Source of the DNA: Nocardia brasiliensis
GTDB taxonomy: Bacteria; Actinomycetota; Actinomycetes; Mycobacteriales; Mycobacteriaceae
Reading direction: 5' to 3'
Assembly: GCF_011801125.1 (NCBI RefSeq)
Contig: NZ_CP046171.1
Location: forward strand, 7,254,001-7,318,000
Length of the DNA: 64,000 bases
Shown here: positions 40,927 through 49,794 of the stretch, piece after piece
How the letters are laid out: each line of letters opens with the position of its first letter
How positions within the stretch are numbered: position 1 is the first letter of the stretch
Notes under the pieces: generated by a model
Told to the model about the DNA's origin: nothing
The model's input: only the letters and a program-made list of their open reading frames with translations
Databases searched by the model: none
Translations under genes and position numbers: made by a program

Positions 40927-40950
40927 TTGTATCGATAGTTATCAATACAA
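40927..40950. promoter_or_regulatory. Likely ArsR operator
   Basis: TTGTATCGATAG followed directly by TTATCAATACAA forms a 24-bp imperfect palindrome (10 of 12 positions pair) in the A/T-rich gap between arsR and arsM, 38 bases before the arsR start and 56 before arsM. Position and form fit an ArsR dimer site. Confidence 0.65.
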
Positions 40951-41005
40951 CCCGGTCGAAGGCGTGCTTTCCGATCAGGTTCGAACAAGTCAGGGACGTG
41001 ATGTC

Positions 41006-41794
41006 ATGACCGATCAGCGCAATGAACTCCGGGAAACGGTGCGTGCCCGCTACGCGCTCGCCGCACGGACCGTCGCCGAGGGCGGGGTGGCCGAGGACTG
41101 TTGCGGCGCCGACCCGATCGCCGCCGAGCAGAAGTTCGGCGCGAGCCGGTACGAGCCGACCGACCGCGAGCAACTTCCCGTCGCGGCCGCGGCGGCCTCG
41201 CTCGGCTGCGGCAATCCGACCGCGGTCGCCGAACTCCGGGTGGGCGAGCGGGTCCTGGACCTTGGTTCCGGTGGCGGCATCGACGTGCTGCTCTCCGCAC
41301 GCCGGGTCGGCCCCACCGGCAAGGCCTATGGCGTGGACATGACCGAGGAGATGCTGACGCTCGCGCGAGCGAACGCGGCGCGGGCCGGGGTGTCGAACGT
41401 GGAATTCCTGCGGGGACATATCGAGGCGATTCCGTTGCCCGCGAACAGCATCGACGTCGTGATCTCCAACTGCGTGATCAACCTGTCGGTCGACAAGCCC
41501 GCGGTGTTCGCCGAGATGGCACGGGTGCTGACCCCCGGCGGGCGCATCGGCATCGCCGACGTCGTCGCCGACGACGAACTCACGCCCGAGCAGCGCGCAG
41601 AGCGCGGCGACTATGTCGGCTGCATCGCGGGCGCGCTCTCGTTCGCCGAGTATCGAAAGCATTTGGGCGCCGCGGGTTTCACCGAGGTCGAAATCACCAC
41701 CACACACGAGGTGGCTGACGGCATGCACTCGGCGATCATCAAGGCCGTCAAACCCGCCGAGGAGCCGTGTTGCGGCTCCAGCTGCTGCCGGTAA
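41006..41794 (+). CDS. arsM: Arsenite S-adenosylmethionine methyltransferase
   Basis: This 262-residue methyltransferase converts arsenite to methylated arsenicals. The SAM motif is [20 protein letters not shown], and [10 protein letters not shown] carries one of the catalytic Cys residues. Further Cys residues are at CCGAD near the N-terminus and LGCGNP, matching the conserved arsenic-binding set. The C-terminus ends in a Cys-rich tail, [11 protein letters not shown], a good metalloid-binding site. ATG 41006 follows AGGGACG. It is divergent from arsR. Confidence 0.93.
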   Translation: MTDQRNELRETVRARYALAARTVAEGGVAEDCCGADPIAAEQKFGASRYEPTDREQLPVAAAAASLGCGNPTAVAELRVGERVLDLGSGGGIDVLLSARRVGPTGKAYGVDMTEEMLTLARANAARAGVSNVEFLRGHIEAIPLPANSIDVVISNCVINLSVDKPAVFAEMARVLTPGGRIGIADVVADDELTPEQRAERGDYVGCIAGALSFAEYRKHLGAAGFTEVEITTTHEVADGMHSAIIKAVKPAEEPCCGSSCCR

Positions 41795-41820
41795 GGCGCT
41801 GGGCCGCATCCCTTTTCAGC

Positions 41821-41854
41821 GTCCCGCAGCAGGCTCCGGCAGCGGGTGCGGGAC
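41821..41854. terminator. Hairpin between arsM and the TetR gene
   Basis: GTCCCGCA at 41821-41828 pairs with TGCGGGAC at 41847-41854, leaving an 18-base loop that could fold further. It lies in the 73-base gap between the converging genes. Confidence 0.4.
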
Positions 41855-41867
41855 CGCACAGGGGATT

Positions 41868-42593
41868 TCAGTCGGCGCGCTCGGTCGCGGCGGCGAGGAC
41901 GACCGCGAGCGAGTCGGCGATGGTGGCGGTGCGCTCGAAATGGAAGCCGCGGTCGGCGGCGTGGCCGGTGTAGAGGTGCCAGGCCGAGGAGGTGAGCAGG
42001 CGGGCGATGGTCTCCTGATCGGGGCGCTCGGCGGCGGGCATGCCGATGTACTGGGTCACGATGCCCTCGACCAGCCCGACCAAGCCGTACACCACCGGCC
42101 GGTACTCGGCCACCTCGATGCCGAGCAGCGCACTGCCCGCACGGAACTTCTCCCACAGCGTTTCCGCGACCCGGTGCCTGCCGATAGTCAGGCTGGTCTC
42201 GCCCGCCGCGTGCCCGTGCACCGAACCGCTCTGCCCGAACTGATACAGCTTCGGATGCTCGGCCGCCCAGTGCACCACGGTGCGCATCGCCTCGAAGATG
42301 ATCTGCTCGAGCGTCTTGGCCGGATCGAGCACCAGAACCGCCTCGACCTGGGCGATGTACTTCTCGAGGATGTACTCGCGCACCCGCGAATCCAGATCGT
42401 CGCGGTTGTCGAACTGCCGGTAGACCACCGATCTGGCCAGCCCGGCACGCTCGGCGATCTGCTGGATGGACACCTCGACGCTGGGATCGTTGTCCTCGAT
42501 CAGCGCCACGGCCGCCTCGAGGATCTGCGCCTGCCGGGTGGAATTGTGTTCGCGCCAGCGCTGCCCACCCCCGCGCCTGCGATGGGTACGCAT
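41868..42593 (-). CDS. TetR-family regulator linked to a P450
   Basis: This 241-residue regulator has an N-terminal HTH (VSIQQIAERAGLARSVVYRQFDNRDDL) and an all-helical ligand-binding domain. The gene starts 26 bases after the P450 gene ends, on the same strand, so the two are likely co-transcribed and self-regulated. ATG 42593 (MRTHRRRG) gives the usual basic N-terminus; the frame stays open to 42914 over the P450. The tgggac/gtccca palindrome ahead of the P450 is a possible operator. Confidence 0.85.
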   Translation of the reverse strand: MRTHRRRGGGQRWREHNSTRQAQILEAAVALIEDNDPSVEVSIQQIAERAGLARSVVYRQFDNRDDLDSRVREYILEKYIAQVEAVLVLDPAKTLEQIIFEAMRTVVHWAAEHPKLYQFGQSGSVHGHAAGETSLTIGRHRVAETLWEKFRAGSALLGIEVAEYRPVVYGLVGLVEGIVTQYIGMPAAERPDQETIARLLTSSAWHLYTGHAADRGFHFERTATIADSLAVVLAAATERAD

Positions 42594-42619
42594 GGCGGCG
42601 GGCGGTTTCACCAGTCCGA

Positions 42620-44161
42620 CTATACGGCGGTGTCCGCCCGCTCCAGCTCCGGCAGGAACCGCGGCCGCATCGGCAGCGGCCCGTCCGGACCACCGGTGAA
42701 CGAGTTCTGCCGCCGGATCCGTTTGTCCGATACCGCGTCGAACTCCAGGTGCTGGGCGAAGGTGGCCACCACCAGCGCGGCCTCCATGCTCGCGAAACCC
42801 GAGGCGACGCACATCCGCTTGCCTGCGCCGAAGGGCATGGTCGCCCGCTTGTGCTCGCGCTCCACCTGCTCGGGCAGGTACCGGCTCGGGTCGAATTCGT
42901 CGGGCCGGTCCCACACCCGGTTGCTGTGGTGCACGCCGTGGATGACGGTGATCACGGTGTCACCGGGCTTGATCCGGTAGCCGCCGAGCACGTCGTGCGC
43001 CTTCGCGGTGCGGCCGAGCCCGACCACGGGCGGCAGCAACCGCATGGTCTCGGCCACCACGGCCTGGGTCCACGGCAGCCGGTCCAGATCGGCGGCACGC
43101 GCCGGGCGCCCGCCGAGCACCGTGCGGACCTCCTCTCGCAGCCGCGCCCTGGCCTCGGGATATTCGGAGAGCAGCTGCCATACCCAGCTCAGCGCGGTCG
43201 CGGTGGTCTCCATGCCCGCGCCGATGAAGGTCATCAGCTCGTCGTGGATCTCCTGATCGGTGTACCGGTAGCCGGTCTCCGGATCGGCGGCGTCGATCAG
43301 CGCGGCGAGCAGGTTGTCCTTACGGTCGATGCGCCCGCTGCGATGGTCGGCGATCAAGCCGTCGACGACCTGCTCGGCGTGGCGCAGGTCGCGCATGCTG
43401 CGCGGCTCGATCACCCAGCCGAGCGCGCGCATGATCCGCATCGGCAGTCGGGAGTTCCCGGCCTCGTTGCGATGCCTGCCGTGCCGGTGCAGCCAGGTCC
43501 CGAGATAGTGGATCGGATAACTGGCGTTGGTCATGAAGCCGCGGCCGAAGAACCGCAGCAGTCGATACAGCGTCACCTCGGACATGGGCCCGGTGATATC
43601 GGTGCCGAACATCGTGCGTGAGGTGATATCCAAAGTGAGCCGGTTCATTTCGGCGTTGACGTCGATGATGCCGTCGGTCTGCGCCAGCGCGCGGATCCTG
43701 GACACCGCGTCGGTGGCGGCCTCGACCATCACCGGCGCGAAGCCATCGACGTTGCGCTTGGCGAAGATCGGCTGCACCAGCCGCCGATTCCGTTGCCACA
43801 GCGCATCGTTCAGATCGGTGACCAGGCCGCGGCCGAACGCCACCGCGAGCATGTCGTAGTCCGGGCTCTTGGTGTAGTTGCTCTGGTTCGACACCAGGAC
43901 GTGGCGCGCCAGTTCCGGACTGCGCACCACGACGAACTTCTTGAACGGCACCCGCGCGACGATCACGTCGTCCTGCCCGGGGAACGCGGTCACATAGTCG
44001 AGCACCGTGTGGTCGCGCACCCGCGGCAGGATGCCGAGCGACAGCTTGATCGAGGCACGCCAGCTGACGGGCGTGCGATGCCAGCGAATGAAGGTGGGCG
44101 CCCACCGGGGTGGGTGCAAAGTCGAATCGGCGACGGTATCGGTGCTCTCGACCTCGGCCAT
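42620..44161 (-). CDS. Cytochrome P450
   Basis: This 513-residue P450 has all standard motifs: I-helix FIGAGMETTATAL with the Glu-Thr pair, K-helix ETMR, and heme loop FGAGKRMCVA. N-terminal residues are long for a bacterial P450, resembling the fatty-acid/terpenoid CYP types of mycobacteria. No membrane anchor is apparent. ATG 44161 follows AGGGAG. It probably hydroxylates a lipid or xenobiotic whose presence is sensed by the TetR gene that follows it. Confidence 0.9.
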   Translation of the reverse strand: MAEVESTDTVADSTLHPPRWAPTFIRWHRTPVSWRASIKLSLGILPRVRDHTVLDYVTAFPGQDDVIVARVPFKKFVVVRSPELARHVLVSNQSNYTKSPDYDMLAVAFGRGLVTDLNDALWQRNRRLVQPIFAKRNVDGFAPVMVEAATDAVSRIRALAQTDGIIDVNAEMNRLTLDITSRTMFGTDITGPMSEVTLYRLLRFFGRGFMTNASYPIHYLGTWLHRHGRHRNEAGNSRLPMRIMRALGWVIEPRSMRDLRHAEQVVDGLIADHRSGRIDRKDNLLAALIDAADPETGYRYTDQEIHDELMTFIGAGMETTATALSWVWQLLSEYPEARARLREEVRTVLGGRPARAADLDRLPWTQAVVAETMRLLPPVVGLGRTAKAHDVLGGYRIKPGDTVITVIHGVHHSNRVWDRPDEFDPSRYLPEQVEREHKRATMPFGAGKRMCVASGFASMEAALVVATFAQHLEFDAVSDKRIRRQNSFTGGPDGPLPMRPRFLPELERADTAV

Positions 44162-44182
44162 AACCGCTCCCTGCCACTCACC

Positions 44183-44199
44183 TGGGACGTGTTGTCCCA
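44183..44199. promoter_or_regulatory. Inverted repeat upstream of the P450-TetR pair
   Basis: TGGGACGTGTTGTCCCA is a perfect 6-bp inverted repeat with a 5-base spacer, 22 bases before the P450 start. GTGAGTGG flanks it on the minus strand on both sides. It could bind the TetR protein. Confidence 0.45.
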
Positions 44200-44327
44200 C
44201 TCACGGTAATGAGACGTCCAGACCCAGTCAATGGTTCGTTCGCACCGATCCAGCGGGCCGGTCCCGGGCAGCGGAACAGCGCGGCACGCGCGGCGCGCCG
44301 GGCTGTTCTCGTCCGCTCGAGCAGGCC

Positions 44328-45119
44328 TCACACCACGTCGACGCGCACCCCCGTCGCGCGAATCGCCGCGACCGCGGCGGGATCGGCGTCGGTGTCGGTG
44401 ACCAGCACCTGGACCTGCTCGATGCTGCAGATGCGGGCCAGCGCGGTGCGTTCCAGCTTGTCCGCGGTGGCCACCACCATGACGTGGCGGGAACGGCGCA
44501 CCATCTCGGTGGTCACCCCGGCCTCATCGATATGCCTGCACTGCGCGCCGCCCTCCGCCGAGATCGCGTTCACGCCGAGGATCAGCTCGTCCAGGCGCAG
44601 TTCGGCGAGCGCGCGTTCGGCGAGCGGGCCGTGCAATTCGTAGGACTCGCGGCGGGCGACGCCGCCGAGCACGACCGTGCGCATATGCGGGCGCAGCACC
44701 ATCTCGCCCGCGATGTTGAGCGCGTTGGTGACGATGGTCAGCTGCTCGTCGCCGGTGATGCCCAGATCGGTGCGCCCGGCCAGCGCACGCGCCACCGCGG
44801 TGGTCGTGGTGCCGCCGTTCATCGCGATCACCGCGCGCGGATCTACCAGGGACGCAGCGTGTTCGGCGATGCGCTGCTTGGCCTCGCCGCCGGTCTGCCG
44901 GTAGCGGGCGGGCAGGTCGTAGGCCACCGAGGTGGCGACCACACCGCCGTGCGTCCTGGTGGCGAGCTGCTGCTCGGCCAGCGCGGTGAAGTCGCGGCGC
45001 ACGGTCGCCGAGGACACGCCGAGTCGCTCGGCGGCCTCCTCCACCGAGAGCCGCCCGGATTCGGCGAGCAGTTCGAGCAGGCGGTTCCACCGTTGCGGGC
45101 GGTCGGTCGGTCCCGTCAT
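44328..45119 (-). CDS. DeoR/GlpR-family sugar-responsive repressor
   Basis: This 263-residue repressor has the DeoR HTH (RLSVEEAAERLGVSSATVRRD) and the sugar-phosphate sensor domain with the conserved NGGTTTTAVA loop, VLGG and NAISAEGG, and ends near GVRVDVV. Such proteins sense phosphorylated sugars and often control hexosamine or tagatose pathways (for example AgaR). The only such pathway in the window lies about 6-14 kb away, so a link is only a possibility. ATG 45119 is the start. Confidence 0.85.
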   Translation of the reverse strand: MTGPTDRPQRWNRLLELLAESGRLSVEEAAERLGVSSATVRRDFTALAEQQLATRTHGGVVATSVAYDLPARYRQTGGEAKQRIAEHAASLVDPRAVIAMNGGTTTTAVARALAGRTDLGITGDEQLTIVTNALNIAGEMVLRPHMRTVVLGGVARRESYELHGPLAERALAELRLDELILGVNAISAEGGAQCRHIDEAGVTTEMVRRSRHVMVVATADKLERTALARICSIEQVQVLVTDTDADPAAVAAIRATGVRVDVV

Positions 45120-45235
45120 CTCACACCACCTCGCACGCGACCTGCAGTTTCACTTGGCACGCGGACAATCTGATCACAGGCACCCCGCCGACCGTAGAGA
45201 TTCCGGCGCGGCGATGCCAAGCCGGAAGCTACGAC

Positions 45236-47320
45236 TCAGGGTCGCGGCCGCGACAGGCCCGCCAGCGGCAGCGTGAGGAACGAGGCCGCCTGCCCGGTGC
45301 GCTGGATGTCGTACTCGCCGCCGAGCAGTGCCGGGTAGTCCTTCGGGTTGAAGATATGGGTCGGCGCGTCGCCGGAGGCGATGGTCACCTGCAACCGATG
45401 GCCGGGCTCGAACACATGGAATGCCGGGCGCACCTTGACGTTGTACTCGGTCAGCTCCCCCGGCACCACCGGCAGCATGGATTCCCTGGTTCCCGGGTGG
45501 AACGCGCCGAGCACGCTGCCGTCGGCGGCGCGCCAGGTCCGCTCCTCGTCCAGCGCACGGAAGTTGCCCGCGAGCTGTCCGTCGGTGAGCGCGAACGCGG
45601 TGCCGTCCGGTGCGATGTCCTGCACGGTCACGCTGAACGCCGAGGCCGGTGTGTTCGACACGGCGAACAGCGTGGCGCCGATGGGCCCGGCCAGCACGGT
45701 CGGCTCGGTGAACGGATCGGTCGTGTACTGCGGATTGTCCAGCAGCCCAGGGATGTCCGGATGCGCGGGAAACCGCGCGCATGGATCGTCGACCCCGGCC
45801 AGCGTGGTCAGCAACTCGTAGACGCCGGAGAAGTTGCGCGAGAACGAGGCATTGCAGATGGTGCCGCCGTTGACCGGGCTGAAGCGCACCCGATCCGAAC
45901 CCGACTCCACCACCGGGCGATCCGGCGTGAGCCGCCCATCGGCGGCCAGATAGAGGTTGCGGGTGGGGGTTTCGCGCACCGGATAGGTCGCGCTCTCGAT
46001 CACGTTGCCGTTGATGTCGATGGCGTGCAACGGGGTCTCGGTCTCGTCGATGCCGTTGCGGTCGTCCTTCAGCCACCGATCGAACCAGGCCAGTTGCAGG
46101 GCGTGCATATCGATGTCGGTGTTGCGTTGCACGCCGGGTTGGATGTGAAACCAAGGGCCGGTGAGCATTTGGAAGCGGCCGCTCGATGGCGCGTGCGCCG
46201 GCATCGGCCCGTGGTGCGAACGGCCCGCGTAGGCGTTCTGCAATCCGGCGAAGGTCCGCGGCGTGCCGTCCTGCAGCAGGTCGTACTGTCCGCCGATCAG
46301 ATAGGTCGGAATGCCCGCGGCCCCGACTCGATCCAGCACCGTGTCGATCGCTCGCGACTCCCAGTACGGACCGTTGTAGGCCCGGTCGCCGTCGGCCAGC
46401 GCGTTGAACAACGACGGCCACGTGCCCTCTGGCCGAAAGTGCGAGAGCAAGTGGTCGACGAAGACACTGGCCAGCTTGCCGGGCTCGCGGTACAGCCCGA
46501 GGATCGGATCGAGCTGCGGCAGCAGGGTGATCGGGACCTGCAGCATCGAGGCGAGGAACGCGGTGTTGTAGAAGCCGTCATGCCCGAGCAGATCCTGGAA
46601 CGCGTGATTGCCGACCATCAGCGGGAACATCGCCTTGACCGGCGAATCCTGTTCCAGCACACCGGCGGCGAACAGTTCGCTCATCCCGAGGTAGGACAGC
46701 CCCCACAGCCCCACCTCGCCGGTCGAGTTGGGCAGTGCTGCCGCCCACCGGATCACGCGCTTCGCGTCCTCGCGCTCCTGCGGTTGCAGGATGCTCCATT
46801 GCCCGTTGGACGAGCCGGTGCCACGGATGTCGACGATCACGCTGATGTAGCCGCGTTCGACGAAATAGTCGCCATAGCCCGCGGCATCGCCGATCTGCTT
46901 CGCCACGTCGACGACGCTCGGCAAGGCCTGCTCCAGCAGCGGACCGAGCCCCTCATAGGACAGCAGCCGCACCAGCCCGGCGCTGTCCTTCCCGTACGCC
47001 GACTGGGTCAGCACGATCGGGAAGGGCCCGGCCGCGGGTGCGCCGGAAGCGTCTGTCGGATAACGGACGTCGGCGCGCAGGACCACACCGTCGGCCATCG
47101 GCAGTTCGACATTCTTCTGCTCGCCGACGCCGTAGCGTTCCGGCGCAGGCTGCCACCCGTCGGGTAATCCGGTGCGGGCGTTCGCCTTCGGCAGACCGAC
47201 GGTGGGCGACGGCTCAGCGGTGGCGCGCGGCGCGACCGTCGGCAACAGCGCGGACGCGATGAGCACACCGGCCACGGTGACGAGGCGGAGCAGCGTTGCG
47301 GTGGATCGCCGGATGCTCAT
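45236..47320 (-). CDS. Secreted CocE/NonD-type hydrolase
   Basis: This 694-residue protein has an N-terminal signal peptide (basic MSIRR, core ending near TAEP). It joins the alpha/beta-hydrolase (nucleophile GLWGLSYLG; DIRGTGSSNG loop) to a helical cap and a C-terminal jelly-roll domain, as in X-Pro dipeptidyl peptidase/cocaine esterase relatives. It should hydrolyse an ester or amide outside the cell, but the substrate is unknown. It shares one base with the acyl-CoA synthetase start (TGATG). A second relative lies at 60084. Confidence 0.87.
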   Translation of the reverse strand: MSIRRSTATLLRLVTVAGVLIASALLPTVAPRATAEPSPTVGLPKANARTGLPDGWQPAPERYGVGEQKNVELPMADGVVLRADVRYPTDASGAPAAGPFPIVLTQSAYGKDSAGLVRLLSYEGLGPLLEQALPSVVDVAKQIGDAAGYGDYFVERGYISVIVDIRGTGSSNGQWSILQPQEREDAKRVIRWAAALPNSTGEVGLWGLSYLGMSELFAAGVLEQDSPVKAMFPLMVGNHAFQDLLGHDGFYNTAFLASMLQVPITLLPQLDPILGLYREPGKLASVFVDHLLSHFRPEGTWPSLFNALADGDRAYNGPYWESRAIDTVLDRVGAAGIPTYLIGGQYDLLQDGTPRTFAGLQNAYAGRSHHGPMPAHAPSSGRFQMLTGPWFHIQPGVQRNTDIDMHALQLAWFDRWLKDDRNGIDETETPLHAIDINGNVIESATYPVRETPTRNLYLAADGRLTPDRPVVESGSDRVRFSPVNGGTICNASFSRNFSGVYELLTTLAGVDDPCARFPAHPDIPGLLDNPQYTTDPFTEPTVLAGPIGATLFAVSNTPASAFSVTVQDIAPDGTAFALTDGQLAGNFRALDEERTWRAADGSVLGAFHPGTRESMLPVVPGELTEYNVKVRPAFHVFEPGHRLQVTIASGDAPTHIFNPKDYPALLGGEYDIQRTGQAASFLTLPLAGLSRPRP

Positions 47321-48936
47321 CAGTGCCCCGCCAGGCCTCGGCGCAGCAGCTTTCCGGTGTTGGTGCGCGGTAGTTCGTCGACGAACGTGACATCGCGCGG
47401 CACCTTGAACCGGGCCAGGTTGGCCTTCACGTGCGCACGGACCGCGTCGGCGTCGAGTTCGTGCCCGGGGTGGCGCACGACGAAAGCCGCCAGCCGCTGG
47501 CCGAATTCGTCGTCGGGCACCGCGACGATCGCGGCCTCCGCGATCGCCGGATGCGCGTAGAGCAGCTCTTCGACCTCGCCGGGAAAGACGTTCTCGCCGC
47601 CGGAGACGATCATGTCGTCGTCGCGGCCGTCGATGAACAGCCGACCGCCCGCGTCCCAGTGCCCGACATCACCGGAGGACAGCAGGCCGTCGACGCTGTC
47701 CTTGGTGCCGCCGCCGGAGTATCCGGTGAACGACAACACGCTGCGCACGTAGATCGTGCCGCGCCTGCCCGGTTCGGTGATCACTTGCCCGTCCTCGTCG
47801 TAGAGCCGGACCGTGCACGCCGTCGGCGGCTTACCCACCGTCCCGGGTGCCGCGCGCCAATCCCGCGGCGTGGCAATGGCGGCCACCCCGACCTCGGTCG
47901 AGCCGTAGAAGTTGTAGAGCACGTCGCCGAACGCCGCGGTGGCCGCCTCACCGAGCGCGGCGGGCAGGGCAGACCCGGCGCTGAAGACGATGCGCAGGCT
48001 GCTGGTGTCGTGCGCGGCCAGCGCCTCGGGGCCCAGGTCGAGTATCCGGCGCAGCATGGTCGGCACCAGCACCAGCACCTGTGCCCGCTGCGCGGCGACC
48101 GCGGCCAGCGTCGCGGTCGCGTCGAATCGCCTGCGCAGCACCACCGTCGAGCACAGCGACAGCGCGAGAATGAACTGGTTCAGCGCGGTGCCGTGAAACA
48201 GCGGTGCGGCCAGCACCAGCGTCTGATTGCGGCGCAACGGGATTCGCTCGAGCAGCGCGGCCGCCGCGAGCGGCGAGCGCACCTCGCGCGGCACCCCTTT
48301 CGGTGTGCCGGTGGTGCCGCCGGTGAGCAGCACGAAGCCGCCCTGGCGCGATGGCGGCGCCAGCTCGGCGGTGTCGTTGCCCGCGATCAGTCCCTCGACC
48401 GTCGGGGTGCCCGCCGTCCCCTCGTGCACCGCGACCACCCGGCACACCTCGGCGGGCAGCACCCGCAGCAGGTCGGCGAATTCCGCGTCGTACACCACGG
48501 CGCGCACGCCCTCGCGGGCCGCGACATCGGCCAGCTGCGGTCCGGCGAAGCCGGTGTTCAGCAGCACCAGCCTGGCCCCGATCTTGGCGACGGCGAGCAT
48601 GGTGTCCACCAGTTCGCGCCGATCCCGGCTCAGGGCGGCCACCGTGTCACCGGGGCCGAGACCGAGACCGATGAGGCCACGCGCGAGCGCGTTGCTGCGC
48701 TCCTCCAGCTCCCGGTAGGTGAGCGGGCCGAGTTCATCGAGCAACGCGACGCGCTCGGGTGCGCGCCGGGCCGAGATCCGCACCGGCCCCGCGATACCGC
48801 CGTAGCGGCGCACCGCCCGCGACGCGCGCAGCATCCCGACCGGCGCCCGCAGATCGATCAAACCCGCGCGCTGCAAGACGGTCACCGAATGCAGATTGAC
48901 CAGCAATGCGCGTGCGGCATTTCCGATGGCGGACAT
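47320..48936 (-). CDS. Acyl-CoA synthetase / AMP-binding ligase
   Basis: This 538-residue ANL-superfamily ligase has the P-loop LLTGGTTGTPKGV, NFYGSTEVG, and the hinge region DGRDDDMIVSGGENVFPGEVE, ending PRTNTGKLLRR, which holds the catalytic Lys. It activates a carboxylic acid, probably a fatty acid, to its CoA ester, as in FadD12-like mycobacterial enzymes. It precedes the CocE gene, so fatty acids freed by that hydrolase may be its substrate. A TetR regulator lies upstream. Confidence 0.9.
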   Translation of the reverse strand: MSAIGNAARALLVNLHSVTVLQRAGLIDLRAPVGMLRASRAVRRYGGIAGPVRISARRAPERVALLDELGPLTYRELEERSNALARGLIGLGLGPGDTVAALSRDRRELVDTMLAVAKIGARLVLLNTGFAGPQLADVAAREGVRAVVYDAEFADLLRVLPAEVCRVVAVHEGTAGTPTVEGLIAGNDTAELAPPSRQGGFVLLTGGTTGTPKGVPREVRSPLAAAALLERIPLRRNQTLVLAAPLFHGTALNQFILALSLCSTVVLRRRFDATATLAAVAAQRAQVLVLVPTMLRRILDLGPEALAAHDTSSLRIVFSAGSALPAALGEAATAAFGDVLYNFYGSTEVGVAAIATPRDWRAAPGTVGKPPTACTVRLYDEDGQVITEPGRRGTIYVRSVLSFTGYSGGGTKDSVDGLLSSGDVGHWDAGGRLFIDGRDDDMIVSGGENVFPGEVEELLYAHPAIAEAAIVAVPDDEFGQRLAAFVVRHPGHELDADAVRAHVKANLARFKVPRDVTFVDELPRTNTGKLLRRGLAGH

Positions 48937-49031
48937 GAAGACTCCGTCCAGAGAATTGATCGCCCCTCCACTGCGGAGCTCGATTCGACTGTAGGAGATT
49001 CACCAAATTTCGGCAAGTCATCTTTTCAGAT

Positions 49032-49060
49032 TGAATCCGGACCGGGCTGACACGGATTCA
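49032..49060. promoter_or_regulatory. Inverted repeat between the TetR and acyl-CoA synthetase genes
   Basis: TGAATCCG at 49032-49039 pairs with CGGATTCA at 49053-49060 across 13 bases, and a further GATTCAG copy lies at 49071-49077. It may be a terminator of the tetR gene or its operator controlling the ligase-hydrolase pair. Confidence 0.35.
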
Positions 49061-49073
49061 GCCGATTTTCGAT

Positions 49074-49727
49074 TCAGGCGTACGCGAGGCCCGCGTGCAC
49101 GAGATAGGCGATCTCGTCGCAGATTTCGTCGAGCGTGACGACCGAATCCGGTTTCGTGCTGTGCACCAATTCCTGGGCCAGTGAGTTCACCGCGCCGATC
49201 ACCGCGAGCCCGAAAAGATCGAAGCGCCGCGGCTTGGCCTCGCCCCGGGCGACGCCCCGCTCGGCCTCGCTGACCAATAATGCCGACAACAGCCGCCGCT
49301 GTTCGGCCCGCCACTGCTCGACCGCGGGACTCACCCCGACCACCTCGACATAGCAGACCCGGGCCGAACGTTGATCCGCACAGGTCACCGCGAGATAGGC
49401 GCGAAAGCCTTCGACCACCCTGGTCGACAACGGTTCGTTCTCGGTTTTCGCCAGTGATTCCAGGGCCCGCGCGACGGCGTGCGAGGTAATCCGATTCACC
49501 AGCGCGATCAGCAAGGCTTCCCGGCTGCCCATATCCTCGTAGAAACTGCGCGTGGAAACATTGGCCACCGCGCACAGTCGCTCGATGGAAGTGGCCGCGT
49601 AGCCCTGAGTTCCGTATAGCTCCAAGGCGGCATCGAGCAAACGGGCCTGCCGTTGGGCCACCCGTTGTTCCCGCGACAGCCCGCCGTAGCTGCGACCGTC
49701 CTTCGTCTCCTCTTCCCGCCGTGCCAC
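49074..49727 (-). CDS. TetR-family regulator
   Basis: This 217-residue regulator has a DNA-binding segment (TSIERLCAVANVSTRSFYEDMGSREALL) and a helical effector domain. It lies upstream of the acyl-CoA synthetase and CocE genes on the same strand and downstream of a divergent-purpose lipase gene, and is the natural candidate to control lipid use here. ATG 49727 gives a charged start (MARREEE). Its ligand is unknown; acyl-CoA or fatty acid would be usual. Confidence 0.85.
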   Translation of the reverse strand: MARREEETKDGRSYGGLSREQRVAQRQARLLDAALELYGTQGYAATSIERLCAVANVSTRSFYEDMGSREALLIALVNRITSHAVARALESLAKTENEPLSTRVVEGFRAYLAVTCADQRSARVCYVEVVGVSPAVEQWRAEQRRLLSALLVSEAERGVARGEAKPRRFDLFGLAVIGAVNSLAQELVHSTKPDSVVTLDEICDEIAYLVHAGLAYA

Positions 49728-49794
49728 CGTTCGATGCTACCCGGTCAGCGGCGGAGCACCCGGCGCGGACATCGGCGGGCGCCGGGGCAATCGA

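Noticed and set aside
42620..44161. Naming this P450 as CYP136 because of its TetR neighbour
   Set aside because: Its sequence does not match the mycobacterial CYP136 as remembered, so no subfamily is given.
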